Part shown: piece by piece, positions 9,901 through 17,814 of the stretch
How positions within the stretch are numbered: position 1 is the first letter of the stretch
Layout of the letters: each line of letters opens with the position of its first letter
Origin: Amycolatopsis thailandensis
GTDB lineage: Bacteria; Actinomycetota; Actinomycetes; Mycobacteriales; Pseudonocardiaceae
Assembly (NCBI RefSeq): GCF_002234405.1
Contig: NZ_NMQT01000077.1
Location: 1 to 64,000 of the forward strand
Length of the DNA: 64,000 nucleotides
Direction: 5' to 3'
Notes under the pieces: generated by a model
Told to the model about the DNA's origin: nothing
What the model saw: the letters and a program-made list of their open reading frames with translations, nothing else
Databases searched by the model: none
Made by a program: the position numbers and the translations under genes

Positions 9901-12900
9901 CCAGGGCAGGACCCCATCCTGCACGAGCGCGTCGAAAATCCTGAACATGATCGTTGCGCTCGCTCGGCGTAAGCGATCCTCCTCGCGCGAGATCAAGAAC
10001 CGGTCCCGGACATGGTGGGTGAAGATAACCCGGGCACCCGGATGACCCAGCTGAGCGGCCAGATCCCGGCCCTGCATGGTTTGCGCGAGGGTTTCGGCCT
10101 GCTCCTTGTGCCAGAAGGCGACCGCGCGGACGACCCCGCCACTGTCGATGTAGCGGTAATAGATCGACCCGTCTATCTCGCCTCGGACCGCCGACACCGA
10201 GGCGGCCTCAGAGCCGAGGATGAGAGTGCCGGCGGGGTGATTGCCGTTGTCGGCGAGACGGCGGCCACCCGTGGGAGTGAAGGCGACGGGCTTGTTCGGA
10301 TGCGCGACGGTGAGATCCAGATGCCGCCAGCCGGTTCGCCGGCGGATGAGCCGGGTGAGGTTCGTCCCTGACTCGGGGGTGACACGGCAGGAGAACAGTT
10401 CGATCGTGCCGGTCGACGCCCAAGCGGCGATCGAGGCGGGGAGCTTGGCGAGCACCTCGGCGAACTGATCGGGGTCATGCCCGACCTCGACGGAAGTGAG
10501 GAAACCGGGTAGGAGGAAGGCGCCCCCTCGGTGGTGTTCACGGGGGACGACGACGCGCAGGGTGCCCGTGTTCGGCTCCGGGAAAGCGTTGAAGATGTTC
10601 TGGGTGAAGGCTTCGCTGACGAAGGCGACACCGCCGGCGAAGGGCATCGCCCTCACTGGTATCCCGGTAGGTGAGGTGACAGGGATCGACAAGGAGCCTG
10701 CTGGCGGAACATCGGGCCGGATCGCGAGCATGGTCTGGGCGTGGTCGCGCAGAACGTCTTCCGGTGTGGTGACTTGCCGTTCTCCCGGCGCCCTGACGAG
10801 GCCGGTCATCCTGTCGGGGTTGTCGGGATCCCGGAGTTCCGGATCGGACAGCAGGATCTCGCCGCTCCGCCGGCGAAGGACTTCGTCCACGAAGGGGAGC
10901 GGCGGTGCCGGGGCGCGGCGCCGGGCCGCTTCGGCCGCCGCCTGAACGACCACTTCGGTCAGCGCCGCGGGATCCCCGAGGAGCCCCTCCTCGATGAGGC
11001 GGGTGACAACTTGCTCGGTAGCGGCGGAACGGAGGGACTCCGCCTGTTCGGGACTGAGGCCGTGATTCGGATCCTCATCGATCCGCGGGTGTTTGACACT
11101 GCTTTCGGAGTATGTCGATTGTCCGCGTTTGCCGCCGAGGGTGAGCGTGCCGGGCGGCAGGCCGGTGGGTCGCTCGACGGTGGCGACGATATCGCCGCCG
11201 CGGGTGATGGAGACGAAGCGGCCAGGGTGGGCGGAAGTGAGTTCGACACCGAGAGCCGCACGGGCGATGGCGGCGAGCCGGCCGGTGTGGCCGGCGGGGA
11301 GATCGCAGGCGAAGAGCTCGATTTCCCGGTAGTTGTGCCATCCCGCCAGCCGTGAGGGCAGGTGTCCGAGGGTTTCGACCAGCTGCGCGGCCTGGTGGGG
11401 GACGGGCCGCACACCCTCGCCAGGCAGCAGGAACAGGTCGTTCCGGTGGTGGACGACCAGAGTGAACACGCCCGGCCTGGGGTGGGGAAAGGCGTTGAGA
11501 ACGTTGGTGGCGTAGGTGGTGGGGACGAAGGCGACGCCGCCGTTGCCGGGTAGGGGGATGGCGTTGACGATGAGGCCGTCGTGGGTGGGGATGGGGATGG
11601 TGTGGGTGCCGGGTAGTGGTTGGTGGGTGGGGAGGGTGTAGACGGTGTGGGCGATGTCGCGGAGGGTGTTTTGGGGGCCGGTGATGTGGTTGCGGCGCAT
11701 GTGCCGGACGAGGTGGGTGGTGGCTTGGGCGGGGTCGCGGGTGAACAGTTCGTGGTGGTTTTTCAGGACGAGTGATCCGGTGCGGCGCAGGATGGCGTTG
11801 TGGTCGGCGGGCCGGTGGGTGGAGAGTGTGGTGTAGCGGTCGCCGTGGGTGTCGGCTTCGGCCAGGATTCGGGTGACCAGGGGTGTCAGGGCGCCGTTCG
11901 TGTCACGGATGCCTTCTTGGATCAGGAGGGTGACCAGTTGTTGGATGGTGTCGGTTTTGCGTTCCCATGCCGCGGCGTAGGCGAGTGAGCCGATCCAGTT
12001 TTGATCGGCTTCGTTGGCCACGTCGAGGAACCGGCCGTGGTATGTGCCGGTCGGTTGCAGGGTGGGCAGGCCGTGCTGCCGGGCGGCTTCGGCGAGCGCG
12101 GGATCGTCCGCCAACGCCTGTTGACGCTCGCTCGCCAGCGCGCGCACCGCGGATTCCTCTCCGTGTGCGTTGAATTCGATCAGTGACGCGGCTATCTGTT
12201 TTTGCGTGAGAGAGGAGCTGTTCGCGAGAATCCGGTCGAGCAGAGCGATGCCCCTGTCGCGGTGCTCCGGTTTGGTGATCGTCAGGTGCATGTGACGGCG
12301 GCCGTCGTTCGTGGCTGCTTCCATGGCGGCCCTCGCCGCCTCCAGGAGCTGCTTAGTGCCGGTGGTGAAGCCGGTCGCTTCCGCGATGGAGGCTATCGCG
12401 GTAGGGCCTTTCGTGGGGTCGAGGACGACTTTTCGGTACAACCAGGCGGAAAGATCGTCGGCGTGGCCGTCTTTACCGGAGTTGAGGAGTCCTCGGTAGG
12501 TGGGAAGCCACAGCTCACCACTGGCCCTGAGACTGGCTCGTTCCGCGGTGAGATGATCGCTCATTTCTTTGACCGAGGGCTTGCTTTTCCCGCTGGGGTC
12601 CGGCCATCTGGTGACCAGGCATCTGATGTTGAGGTCGCCGAATTCGAGCAGGAGTTGCTTGGCGGTGGTGGCGAGTGCCGCCTCGGCCGGTGAGGTGTCC
12701 GGCCCGTAGCCGGTGGGTTCGCCCTCCACTCCGATGGCCCGCGCCGCGGAAGGGAGTTCGTCCAGGTCGAGCGGGGCGAGCGAATAGTCCGGGGTGAGCT
12801 TTTCCACAGGGGTCTCGAAGATGGTGCGCGCGATGGTTTCGAGGTCGTCCTGAGAGCCGGTGATGTGTCGGGTCCGCATGTGCGTGACCAGGACCGTGAC

Positions 12901-15900
12901 CGGGTCGGCGGAGGCGTAGAGGGCCGGGGTCACGTTGACGATCGCGCCGGTCCGGGCGTGGATGGCGGCGTGCTGGCCCTGATCGGCGGCGTCGAGGACG
13001 GGCAGCCGGTCGCCCTGGAGAGTGGCTTCGCCGATGACGGTGGTGACGATCTCGCGAAGGACGCCGGGATCTCCCGTGATGCCTTCATCCAGTAGCAGGT
13101 GGGTCAGCTCGTCGGCTGTGGCGGTCTTGTGTTCCCATGTCGCGGCGTAGGCGAGGGAGTCGATCCAGCTTCGATCGGCTTCGTTGGCCACGTCGAGGAA
13201 CCGGCCCAGAAACGCGCCGCTCGGCCGCACGATGGGGAGCCCTAGCTGCCGGGCGGCTTCGGACAACGCGGGATCGTCCGCCAACGCCTGTTGACGCTCG
13301 GTTATCAGCGCGCGTAGCAGATTGCTGTGTCCGTGCACGTTCAAGTCATTCAGTGAGGCGAGTGTCTGAACTTGAGTGCGATCGCTGGTGTTCACGATAA
13401 TCCGGTCGATCAGGGCGATGATTTTGTCGCGGTGCTCCGGATTGGCGAGCGTCAAGTTCGCGTGGCGGCGGCCGTCGAGCATCGCTGCATCTATCGCGTC
13501 CCTCGCCGCGTCCACGAGATGCGAGTAGCCGGTGGCGAAGCCTGCTGTCGCCGCGGTCTTGGCTATCGCGTGGGGACTGCTCGCGGGGCCGGCGATGACT
13601 TTTTGGTACAGCCACGCGGTGAGATCGTTCAACTCGTCTTTGTTGTAACTCTCGTAATTGCGTTTCCCGCGATAATGCGGACTCCACAGTGTGCCGGAAG
13701 CGGCCTGCTTGTTCCGTTCCTGCCTGAATTGGTCTCTGGCCAGCTTGGCGAATTTCTTCTGCGGGAAGATCTCATGAGGAATCGAGTAGGAGAGCCACTG
13801 CGTGGAGATGTCGCCGTACTGGTGGAGGATGTTCGCGGTGGTCTCGGCGAGCCTCGCCGCGGTCTGGGGATCTTCGGGATCGGCCGCCATCGTGCCGCCC
13901 CAGCGGCGTTTCGGTGCGAGGTGGAGCGTGTGGGGGATACCTGGGTCGGTGAGGCTGATGCCGCCGGTGGGTGCGACGAAGAGAGGGGTGTGGAGATAGG
14001 GGGCGTGGAGTTCGACGCCGAAGGTGGCGTGGATGGCGGGGGTGAGGTGGTCGAGCAAGGCGGGGGTGAGGTCGCAGGCGAGGAGGTCGATTTTGGTGTG
14101 CTTGCTCCATGCGACGAGCTGGGTGGGGAGGTCTTGAAGGGCTGCGATGAGCCTGGCGGGCTGGTGTGCCGGGTCGAGTGTGTGGTGTCCGGGTAGTGCG
14201 AAGGTGTTATCGCGGTGTTGGGCGATGACGCGGAAGACGCCGGGTTCGGGGTGGGGAAAGGCGTTGGTGATGTTCGTGGTGTAGCTGTCGGGGACGAAGG
14301 CCACGCCACCGTTGCCCGGTAGCGGGATGGCTCGCACCGGTTCGATCGGTAAAGACGTGGGGACGTCGTGTGGTCGTGCCGTGGTGATCGCTGAGGGCTC
14401 GGACTCCGGCGGTGACGGTGCGAGGTCCGTGAGAGCTGGGACATGGAGGGTGTCCGGCATGGCGGGGGGCCGGGTGGTGGCGGGTGCGGTCTCGGTGAGG
14501 ATGGACTGGGTGCTGTCCGGCAGCGCCGTGCCGTCGGCGCGCGCGGTGGCGGCGAGGTGCCCGCCGGTGGTGTCGGGTCGCGCGGTGGGCAGGGCCGGTG
14601 AAAGGCCCGCGGTGGTGCTCAGCGGGGCGGCGGCGCGATCGGCCTGAACACGTGATGACGTCGTGTGCGGACTTGTGGATCTGGTCCGGTTCGACGTGTC
14701 GGGCCGGGTCTCCGAGCCGACCGCGGTGTCCGGGGTGAGGAACCGGTGACCGGGTGGCGCACTCGCGGTGTCGGTGGGTGAACCGCGTTCCACCTTCGGC
14801 GCGAGGGTGTCCGGCGTGGAGGTGCCCTTGTTTCCCGGTGCCGGTGTCGTGTCGGCGACAAGGGGCGCGTGAGGGTTCGCGTCACTCTGCGGCGAAGTTG
14901 TCGTGACTGTGACACCGGAGCCGCCGTACGCCGCGGCGGTGGTATGGAGTGTGCCGAGGGCGTGGGGGCTGGTGGTATAGGCGGGGGTTTTGTCTTGGCG
15001 GAGGTCTGATTGTCCGGCAGCCGGGGTGTAGGAGGGTGGTGATTCGTGTGTTTTGGTATTGCCTGGGCCAGGTTGTTCGGTCGTCTCCGCTTTTTCGGTG
15101 CTAGAGGGTTTCTCCGCGTCCTCGGGCTTTTCGACTTGGGGGATGGTGAGGTCGGGGATGTGGGGTGGGTGGATGGTGTCGAGCGTGCCGCTGGTGGTTC
15201 CGGTGGTGCGGCTGCCACCGTAGCGGGAGAGGGCTCCGAGGGCGCCGAGGGCGGGGTTGCCGACGGGGGCGCCGAGGGCGAGGTTGATCAGGGGTGCGGT
15301 GGCGACGACGGTGATCATCTGGCCGGTGGCGTAGGCGAGGTCGCCGAGGGCGGCGAGGGGCTTGTCGATGGTGGTGACGACCTGGCCGACGGTGACGTTG
15401 TCGGCGAGGAGGTCGTCGGGATGGCGGGTGGCGAGGCGGTCGCGGAGGCTGAAGGTGGTGGTGCGGATGCCTCCGGCGGCGGAGTGGAAGATGCCGGCGA
15501 AGGCGCCGCCGAGTGCGCCGCCGACGAGGGATGAGGTGAGGGATTTGGTGTCCCAGCCTTGGCGGTCGCCGTCGGCGATTTGGCGGGCTTGGACGCCGAA
15601 GTCGGTGCCGCCCATGAGTGCTGCGCCGAAGGCGGCGAAGCCGCCGGTTTTGATGGCGAGGTCTTTGGCGAATTTGAGGAGTGCGGTTTTGGTGGCGTGG
15701 GAGAGGCCGCCGCTGAGGGAGAGTTGACCGAGCCGGGTGATCAGGGCTCGCCAGATCGCGGTGAGCGCGACCCTCGCCGCGGCGATGACGACCCCGGTGA
15801 ACAGCGCGCCGATCAGGGTGGCCATCAAGTGGATGATGGAGGCCAGGGTGAAGGCGGCGAAGACGACGAACATGACTTTGGTTTTGTAGACGTCGGCGGC

Positions 15901-16212
15901 GGCGTTCTGCGCCATTTTCGCCAGCTCACCCGCGGCCTCGCCGAGCCCGGCGACACCATCAGGGATCGTGGTGTTCAGGCAGTGGGCGAAGAACTCCCCG
16001 GTCTCACCCTCCAGAACGTGCGGTACCTGAGTTCCGGCCGCTCGGGCAGCGGCCTCGTACACACCGGCGGCGTCCTCGAACGCCTCCCACGCCTTCCACA
16101 ACGCGACCAAGCCCTGATCGTCACTCTCCGGCCACGACAACCCCAGAGTGAACTCCAAGAACTTCCGCACATCCGGCGGAATGTGCACGCCACCCGCACC
16201 CACAGGCGGCAC
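3937..16212 (-). CDS. Giant WXG100-like N-terminal protein with six single-Cys ('lonely Cys'-type) modules
   Basis: A 4091-residue protein of unknown function. Residues 1-340 form a helical WXG100-like/CpnT-type N-terminus (LGLSWPESDDQ; hydrophobic helices about 112-155; Gly/Ala-rich helices to 310), typical of proteins linked to type VII secretion. Residues 345-620 are a Pro/Thr/Ser-rich linker. Six modules follow, each with a conserved His-rich strand and one Cys: C713 (DLLACDL), C1636 (ELFACDL), C1942 (ELFSCRV), C2114 (LLLASCEV), C2762 and C3466 (DILLVTCLP). Between them are three related helical blocks (about 770-1160, 1170-1540, 2250-2640). Near residues 2840-2910 and 3530-3600 a GYGNS...RADSV pattern vaguely recalls OmpA-like folds. 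I recall databases calling such proteins 'lonely Cys domain-containing'. The GTG at 16212 abuts GGAGGAGG; a GTG three codons later aligns with the start of the second giant (53199). Hydrolytic activity is only a hypothesis. Confidence 0.88.
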   Translation of the reverse strand: MPPVGAGGVHIPPDVRKFLEFTLGLSWPESDDQGLVALWKAWEAFEDAAGVYEAAARAAGTQVPHVLEGETGEFFAHCLNTTIPDGVAGLGEAAGELAKMAQNAAADVYKTKVMFVVFAAFTLASIIHLMATLIGALFTGVVIAAARVALTAIWRALITRLGQLSLSGGLSHATKTALLKFAKDLAIKTGGFAAFGAALMGGTDFGVQARQIADGDRQGWDTKSLTSSLVGGALGGAFAGIFHSAAGGIRTTTFSLRDRLATRHPDDLLADNVTVGQVVTTIDKPLAALGDLAYATGQMITVVATAPLINLALGAPVGNPALGALGALSRYGGSRTTGTTSGTLDTIHPPHIPDLTIPQVEKPEDAEKPSSTEKAETTEQPGPGNTKTHESPPSYTPAAGQSDLRQDKTPAYTTSPHALGTLHTTAAAYGGSGVTVTTTSPQSDANPHAPLVADTTPAPGNKGTSTPDTLAPKVERGSPTDTASAPPGHRFLTPDTAVGSETRPDTSNRTRSTSPHTTSSRVQADRAAAPLSTTAGLSPALPTARPDTTGGHLAATARADGTALPDSTQSILTETAPATTRPPAMPDTLHVPALTDLAPSPPESEPSAITTARPHDVPTSLPIEPVRAIPLPGNGGVAFVPDSYTTNITNAFPHPEPGVFRVIAQHRDNTFALPGHHTLDPAHQPARLIAALQDLPTQLVAWSKHTKIDLLACDLTPALLDHLTPAIHATFGVELHAPYLHTPLFVAPTGGISLTDPGIPHTLHLAPKRRWGGTMAADPEDPQTAARLAETTANILHQYGDISTQWLSYSIPHEIFPQKKFAKLARDQFRQERNKQAASGTLWSPHYRGKRNYESYNKDELNDLTAWLYQKVIAGPASSPHAIAKTAATAGFATGYSHLVDAARDAIDAAMLDGRRHANLTLANPEHRDKIIALIDRIIVNTSDRTQVQTLASLNDLNVHGHSNLLRALITERQQALADDPALSEAARQLGLPIVRPSGAFLGRFLDVANEADRSWIDSLAYAATWEHKTATADELTHLLLDEGITGDPGVLREIVTTVIGEATLQGDRLPVLDAADQGQHAAIHARTGAIVNVTPALYASADPVTVLVTHMRTRHITGSQDDLETIARTIFETPVEKLTPDYSLAPLDLDELPSAARAIGVEGEPTGYGPDTSPAEAALATTAKQLLLEFGDLNIRCLVTRWPDPSGKSKPSVKEMSDHLTAERASLRASGELWLPTYRGLLNSGKDGHADDLSAWLYRKVVLDPTKGPTAIASIAEATGFTTGTKQLLEAARAAMEAATNDGRRHMHLTITKPEHRDRGIALLDRILANSSSLTQKQIAASLIEFNAHGEESAVRALASERQQALADDPALAEAARQHGLPTLQPTGTYHGRFLDVANEADQNWIGSLAYAAAWERKTDTIQQLVTLLIQEGIRDTNGALTPLVTRILAEADTHGDRYTTLSTHRPADHNAILRRTGSLVLKNHHELFTRDPAQATTHLVRHMRRNHITGPQNTLRDIAHTVYTLPTHQPLPGTHTIPIPTHDGLIVNAIPLPGNGGVAFVPTTYATNVLNAFPHPRPGVFTLVVHHRNDLFLLPGEGVRPVPHQAAQLVETLGHLPSRLAGWHNYREIELFACDLPAGHTGRLAAIARAALGVELTSAHPGRFVSITRGGDIVATVERPTGLPPGTLTLGGKRGQSTYSESSVKHPRIDEDPNHGLSPEQAESLRSAATEQVVTRLIEEGLLGDPAALTEVVVQAAAEAARRRAPAPPLPFVDEVLRRRSGEILLSDPELRDPDNPDRMTGLVRAPGERQVTTPEDVLRDHAQTMLAIRPDVPPAGSLSIPVTSPTGIPVRAMPFAGGVAFVSEAFTQNIFNAFPEPNTGTLRVVVPREHHRGGAFLLPGFLTSVEVGHDPDQFAEVLAKLPASIAAWASTGTIELFSCRVTPESGTNLTRLIRRRTGWRHLDLTVAHPNKPVAFTPTGGRRLADNGNHPAGTLILGSEAASVSAVRGEIDGSIYYRYIDSGGVVRAVAFWHKEQAETLAQTMQGRDLAAQLGHPGARVIFTHHVRDRFLISREEDRLRRASATIMFRIFDALVQDGVLPWRQENLLLASCEVSQAEADQFRELARDHGYTGDLRVITDQIVEIDPDAGASLLPPKARGANSGNDQTPEGGGAGGRAIRFGFVEENEAESSAVSRDTAVPALPAPAAPLAEVASLKPEADGALLDRATLPTMSRLAGLPLETLAGVLERFRVDNAPGLAPASHLNAWVEAQFSSRSTGNRSLPLSEVAGRTGGLVTGREIAEILARKVVDAHGSLTPAAVRLQLNTEGIRHPELNTAITEALARAEAEGSAWRPAYRGDRRPGVFAPDEPGPATLLLWRLAVDHPRDTAAGLAHRAEQAGLLGGEDLVRNAELAVDSAVHDQRRVLSAARPSDHPRIHSLIDALLVSEPGLDTPALVDRLRGHSVQEGLRGLHQLVEARLGLPAMDPEAARALLAPRPAGAILGRVLDSADAGNREIIGHLAYATAWTHKTDTVEQLATRLRRDGVTGPEPDLLRVITEAVAEADLHGDRLESLPADRPAYHHLLRLRVEQILADKPSLRDSRNPERLTQLVRQMRLHKVTGPQYLLTAHAHSALTRPATTPLGSGGTTVGAGFPAPTPTPRATPTARYQHLIDADGTVTGVGFLPETEASTLHAAAARHDLATQLGHPGARLVFAHHDHTGYTVPDPTDASGLFDALDITLAGLGATWKHQDILLVTCLPDPTHTEQFRATARARGYRGAIHATTSPHTEITEHHGARPLHPGDTPHENAVILNPTSQTVTFAKGVRDLMAGDWFNADHPAQRVIQLGESLYDGLLNAYESRGELPEIEVHGYGNSRRPGRAMATSVARADSVVVALLFGLNVAHQNRPAADRLPDFDLVPQAMTKITHGRAGSPLSSGRDLEERRRGVFVRIPAFPLPAGRVPTFTYRNPSGMDISWMEPLRFGSRFDPIRVPRDFLVPPGPALALESPTGAMIFPNCLVAMRSEWSRIRRYQGVISLWLRVNHHTGEVLLRGGLTMPYRDFATWVHEMLNGAPDAQRLLLLTSHGGEQPRRTESQPGVPGASLGGILSSITHGRVLTTLTGTTWTYGGELHANRWGLFHDGALLEVYDRPRTGNYEGSAVHYAVAAARLEYPRHAETAQSVDRLTAAAAADAYINPPPPPPPLPSASKPVKLPARTRIKFSPDSPRIELRYRNELERLFRQVYLHAQEAYDEAETFPQVVITGLEEDTPRSKQLGKTRARTVKDLAVQWMAKELDERAARRESTFDAGSPEESKAFLESFIRLGSRPYDGDTTHEVVIELFNLRETAEEAAGASSASRPSTPHAAPSALYQHLVDADGTITGVGFLPEHEAPALRVAAARYDLATQLGHPGARLVFAHHDHTGYTIPYPAGPATFFTTLDTTLAYLGTTWKHHDILLVTCLPDPTHTEQIRTTAQELGYQGTIHTTTSPHTEITEHHGARPLHPGDTPHPEAVILNPTNQTIRFPQGARSVVDHDAVDRLHALGTALYSPLVNAQRAGGPFPRIEITGYGNSRITAQATATGQERADSVRLRILNGMREEHESRESGTASTDPAQLAQAIVATSGGRAPSPKSLGGTLTERRRSAFVEIPPFPQAPARVPTFTYRDPHGVDSSMLGPLRFSPSFGPERLAELGFLVAEGPALAMEAPGGAMIFPSRTDLMGLDWGALRPFHGVLTIWAQPNPRGEVLLRDSTRVSYRDFATWVRDMAPGSHRVLLLSDRAGEQPGQRPDHPVRPDLSLAAILSETLGGSVLAPIDQLLSDGRTSFALRWGLFRNGELVAVHSREPIGWRHELGHTEAVRDSGLAAPSVPWHPLTATENAERAAMAEQRATMAAEAAEAYLAPPAVGPATPAAPAPSVLDAHVAPPGAAYARPPVPGAEPITLPRQVEVRFPPGPAVVRDGNRHLENLFRHVYVRALRVAANAGYDYPHVFITGLFDSPATGTAQASARAKARASELKARAAEWFTREEAARRARRQERFGPDSEISAVAEHLFRVGESRARTGGQSHDVVIEIMNTSGDDEAPLP
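5638..6090 (-). repeat. Intragenic repeat, second copy of the DILLVTCLP module
   Basis: About 450 bp that match 7745-8205 closely at the DNA level, including long identical stretches around the Cys-encoding site and the GARPLHPGDTP segment. It encodes the C3466 module of the giant protein. Codons here end almost always in C, unlike flanking stretches. Confidence 0.85.
7745..8205 (-). repeat. Intragenic repeat, first copy of the DILLVTCLP module
   Basis: Partner of 5638-6090, encoding the C2762 module (YQHLIDADGT...GVGFLPE...GHPGARLVFAHHDHTGY...TCLPDPTHTEQ). DNA identity is higher than between the other Cys modules, which suggests a recent duplication or gene conversion. Confidence 0.85.
11965..12135 (-). 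repeat. Intragenic repeat in helical block 2
   Basis: About 170 bp highly similar to 13132-13304. Both encode ERQQALADDPAL...AARQ.GLP and GRFLDVANEAD, ending at SLAYAA.WE.KT. The run from the ARQ codons to the ERQQALADDP codons is nearly base-identical. Confidence 0.85.
13132..13304 (-). repeat. Intragenic repeat in helical block 1
   Basis: Partner of 11965-12135 in the giant gene. A third, much more diverged helical block lies at about 8280-9460. Confidence 0.85.
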
Positions 16213-16370
16213 CTCCTCCGAAAAACCGAGTCGTCATCCACTGGCGGGCACAAAACGGCCCGATGCAAGTCACCTTGCACCGGGTCGGTGGCCACTATCA
16301 GGGCGGAAGAACCCGATCGGTCTAAACGGAGGGAATCACTTCGCGAACGAAACTCGTCGTCGGTCCAGGC

Positions 16371-17711
16371 TCAGCCGAGGTCGAGACCCGGGGCCAGCAG
16401 CTCTTTGCGGCTGGAGAGCCGGAGCTTGCGGTAGACGCCGGAGAGGTGGAACTCGACCGTTCGTACGGTCAGCTCGGTTCTCGCCGCGATCTCCTTGTTG
16501 GTGAACCCGGCCCTGGCCAGACTGGCGACGCGAAGTTCTTGCGGGCTCAGCGACTTGCGGGGCGGGGCGTTGTCCACCTTCCGTTGCTCGACGGCGACTT
16601 CCCCGGCCAGTCGGCGGTTGCCGATCTCGTGCGCGAGCTCCGTCGCGAGCGAGAACTGACCGGCCGCCCGGGGGGCATCCCCGGCGGCGTCGAGGGCACG
16701 CCCGAACTCCAGGCACACCGTGGCGAGCTCGACCCGGGCACCGGCGACTTCGAGCAGCTGGACAGCGTCGCCGAGCAGCGCGACCTCCTGGCCCTGGCCT
16801 GCGACCATGGCCTTCACATACAGGGCGTAACCGACTCCGGCCGGGGCGCCGCAGTGCTTCGCGGCTTCGTATTCACCCTCGGCCAGCGAACGGGCGAGGT
16901 CCGGACGGCCGCATCCCGCGGCGGCGAACGCGGCCATGGCGCGCCAGTGCAGGACGGCCTGACTGGCCATGTGCTCGAAAGCATGGGTCTCGCCGCAGGT
17001 GACGAAGTCGTTCAGTGCTTGCTGATACCGGCCTTCGGCGAGCCGGACCGTGCCGCGAGCTGCCAGCAGCAGCGGCCGGTGGGCCGAGGGACGCCCGGTC
17101 AGGCCGTTGAGATCGCTTTCCTTGGCGAGGGTCGTGGCTTCTTCGATCTCGCCCGCCCGGACCAGGGTCTCGAGCTGCCAGGCCAGGGCGAGGTGCCGCA
17201 CGCTGCGCGGAACACCGGGTCCCAACAGCCCTGACAACCTGTCCCGGGCGCCGGCCAGATCGCCTGCCAACCGGGCGATCTGAGCGCGGACCAGCGGCCA
17301 CACCAGATCGGTGGCGGGGCCTGCCGGTCCGGTCCGGCCGGCGAGGCGGGTGCAATGTGCGTCGAGCGCTCGGATGGCACGGGCGATGAGCAGCACGGAC
17401 ACCGCACGCCACACGCAGCGGAGGTCGTTCATGCACGGTGCGGTGGCGAGGGCCCGGTCGGCCAGCTGGGTCGCCAGGTTCCGGTCGATACCCTGCAGGC
17501 CGACCGCCATGGCTTCGGTGGCCAGGCAATCCGGGTGCAGGGGCGCGGGAAGGAATTCCTGAGGCTCGTCGTGCCCAGGTGTGACCGCCGACGTCGTGTG
17601 GTCGAAAAGCTGGGTCATCGCCTCGGCCTCGTCTGGACTCGCGCCGTCATCGGACTCTCTTCGGCCATCGGTAAGTCCCCGCTCTTGCTCCTCGATCTTC
17701 CGTCGTGTCAC
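16371..17711 (-). CDS. LuxR-family transcriptional regulator (A), TPR-like helical N-terminus
   Basis: A 446-residue regulator. The last 65 residues are a LuxR/GerE helix-turn-helix (LSPQELRVASLARAG, TNKEIAARTELTVRTVEFHL, YRKLRLSSRKEL). Residues 55-370 are Ala/Leu-rich helical repeats resembling the TPR sensor part of MalT/LAL regulators, but no P-loop ATPase is present. It is paralogous to the gene at 42046 (shared CVWRA near the N-terminus; LAGDL/TGDLPGAR; QLLEVAGAR against ELLEVGGAR). It lies 158 bp upstream of the giant gene on the same strand, so it may control or be co-transcribed with it. The GTG at 17711 fits a promoter-like sequence at 17745-17773 but lacks a good ribosome site; the ATG at 17618, preceded by GAGG, is an alternative start. 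Confidence 0.88.
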   Translation of the reverse strand: MTRRKIEEQERGLTDGRRESDDGASPDEAEAMTQLFDHTTSAVTPGHDEPQEFLPAPLHPDCLATEAMAVGLQGIDRNLATQLADRALATAPCMNDLRCVWRAVSVLLIARAIRALDAHCTRLAGRTGPAGPATDLVWPLVRAQIARLAGDLAGARDRLSGLLGPGVPRSVRHLALAWQLETLVRAGEIEEATTLAKESDLNGLTGRPSAHRPLLLAARGTVRLAEGRYQQALNDFVTCGETHAFEHMASQAVLHWRAMAAFAAAGCGRPDLARSLAEGEYEAAKHCGAPAGVGYALYVKAMVAGQGQEVALLGDAVQLLEVAGARVELATVCLEFGRALDAAGDAPRAAGQFSLATELAHEIGNRRLAGEVAVEQRKVDNAPPRKSLSPQELRVASLARAGFTNKEIAARTELTVRTVEFHLSGVYRKLRLSSRKELLAPGLDLG

Positions 17712-17744
17712 GTCCGGACCGTCGATCCGGACATTTGGTCAACG

Positions 17745-17773
17745 ACGTTAGGCCGCCCTTGACAGCGCGTCAA
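17745..17773 (-). promoter_or_regulatory. Candidate sigma-70-type promoter with overlapping palindrome
   Basis: Read on the minus strand, TTGACG and TAACGT are separated by 17 bases, a good match to a vegetative promoter in front of regulator A. The -35 part is embedded in TTGACAGCGCGTCAA (17759-17773), a short palindrome that could be an operator. No biochemical support is possible from sequence alone. Confidence 0.4.
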
Positions 17774-17814
17774 CTGCGGAAACCGCCGTTGAGACAACTT
17801 TTCACCTCGGATCG

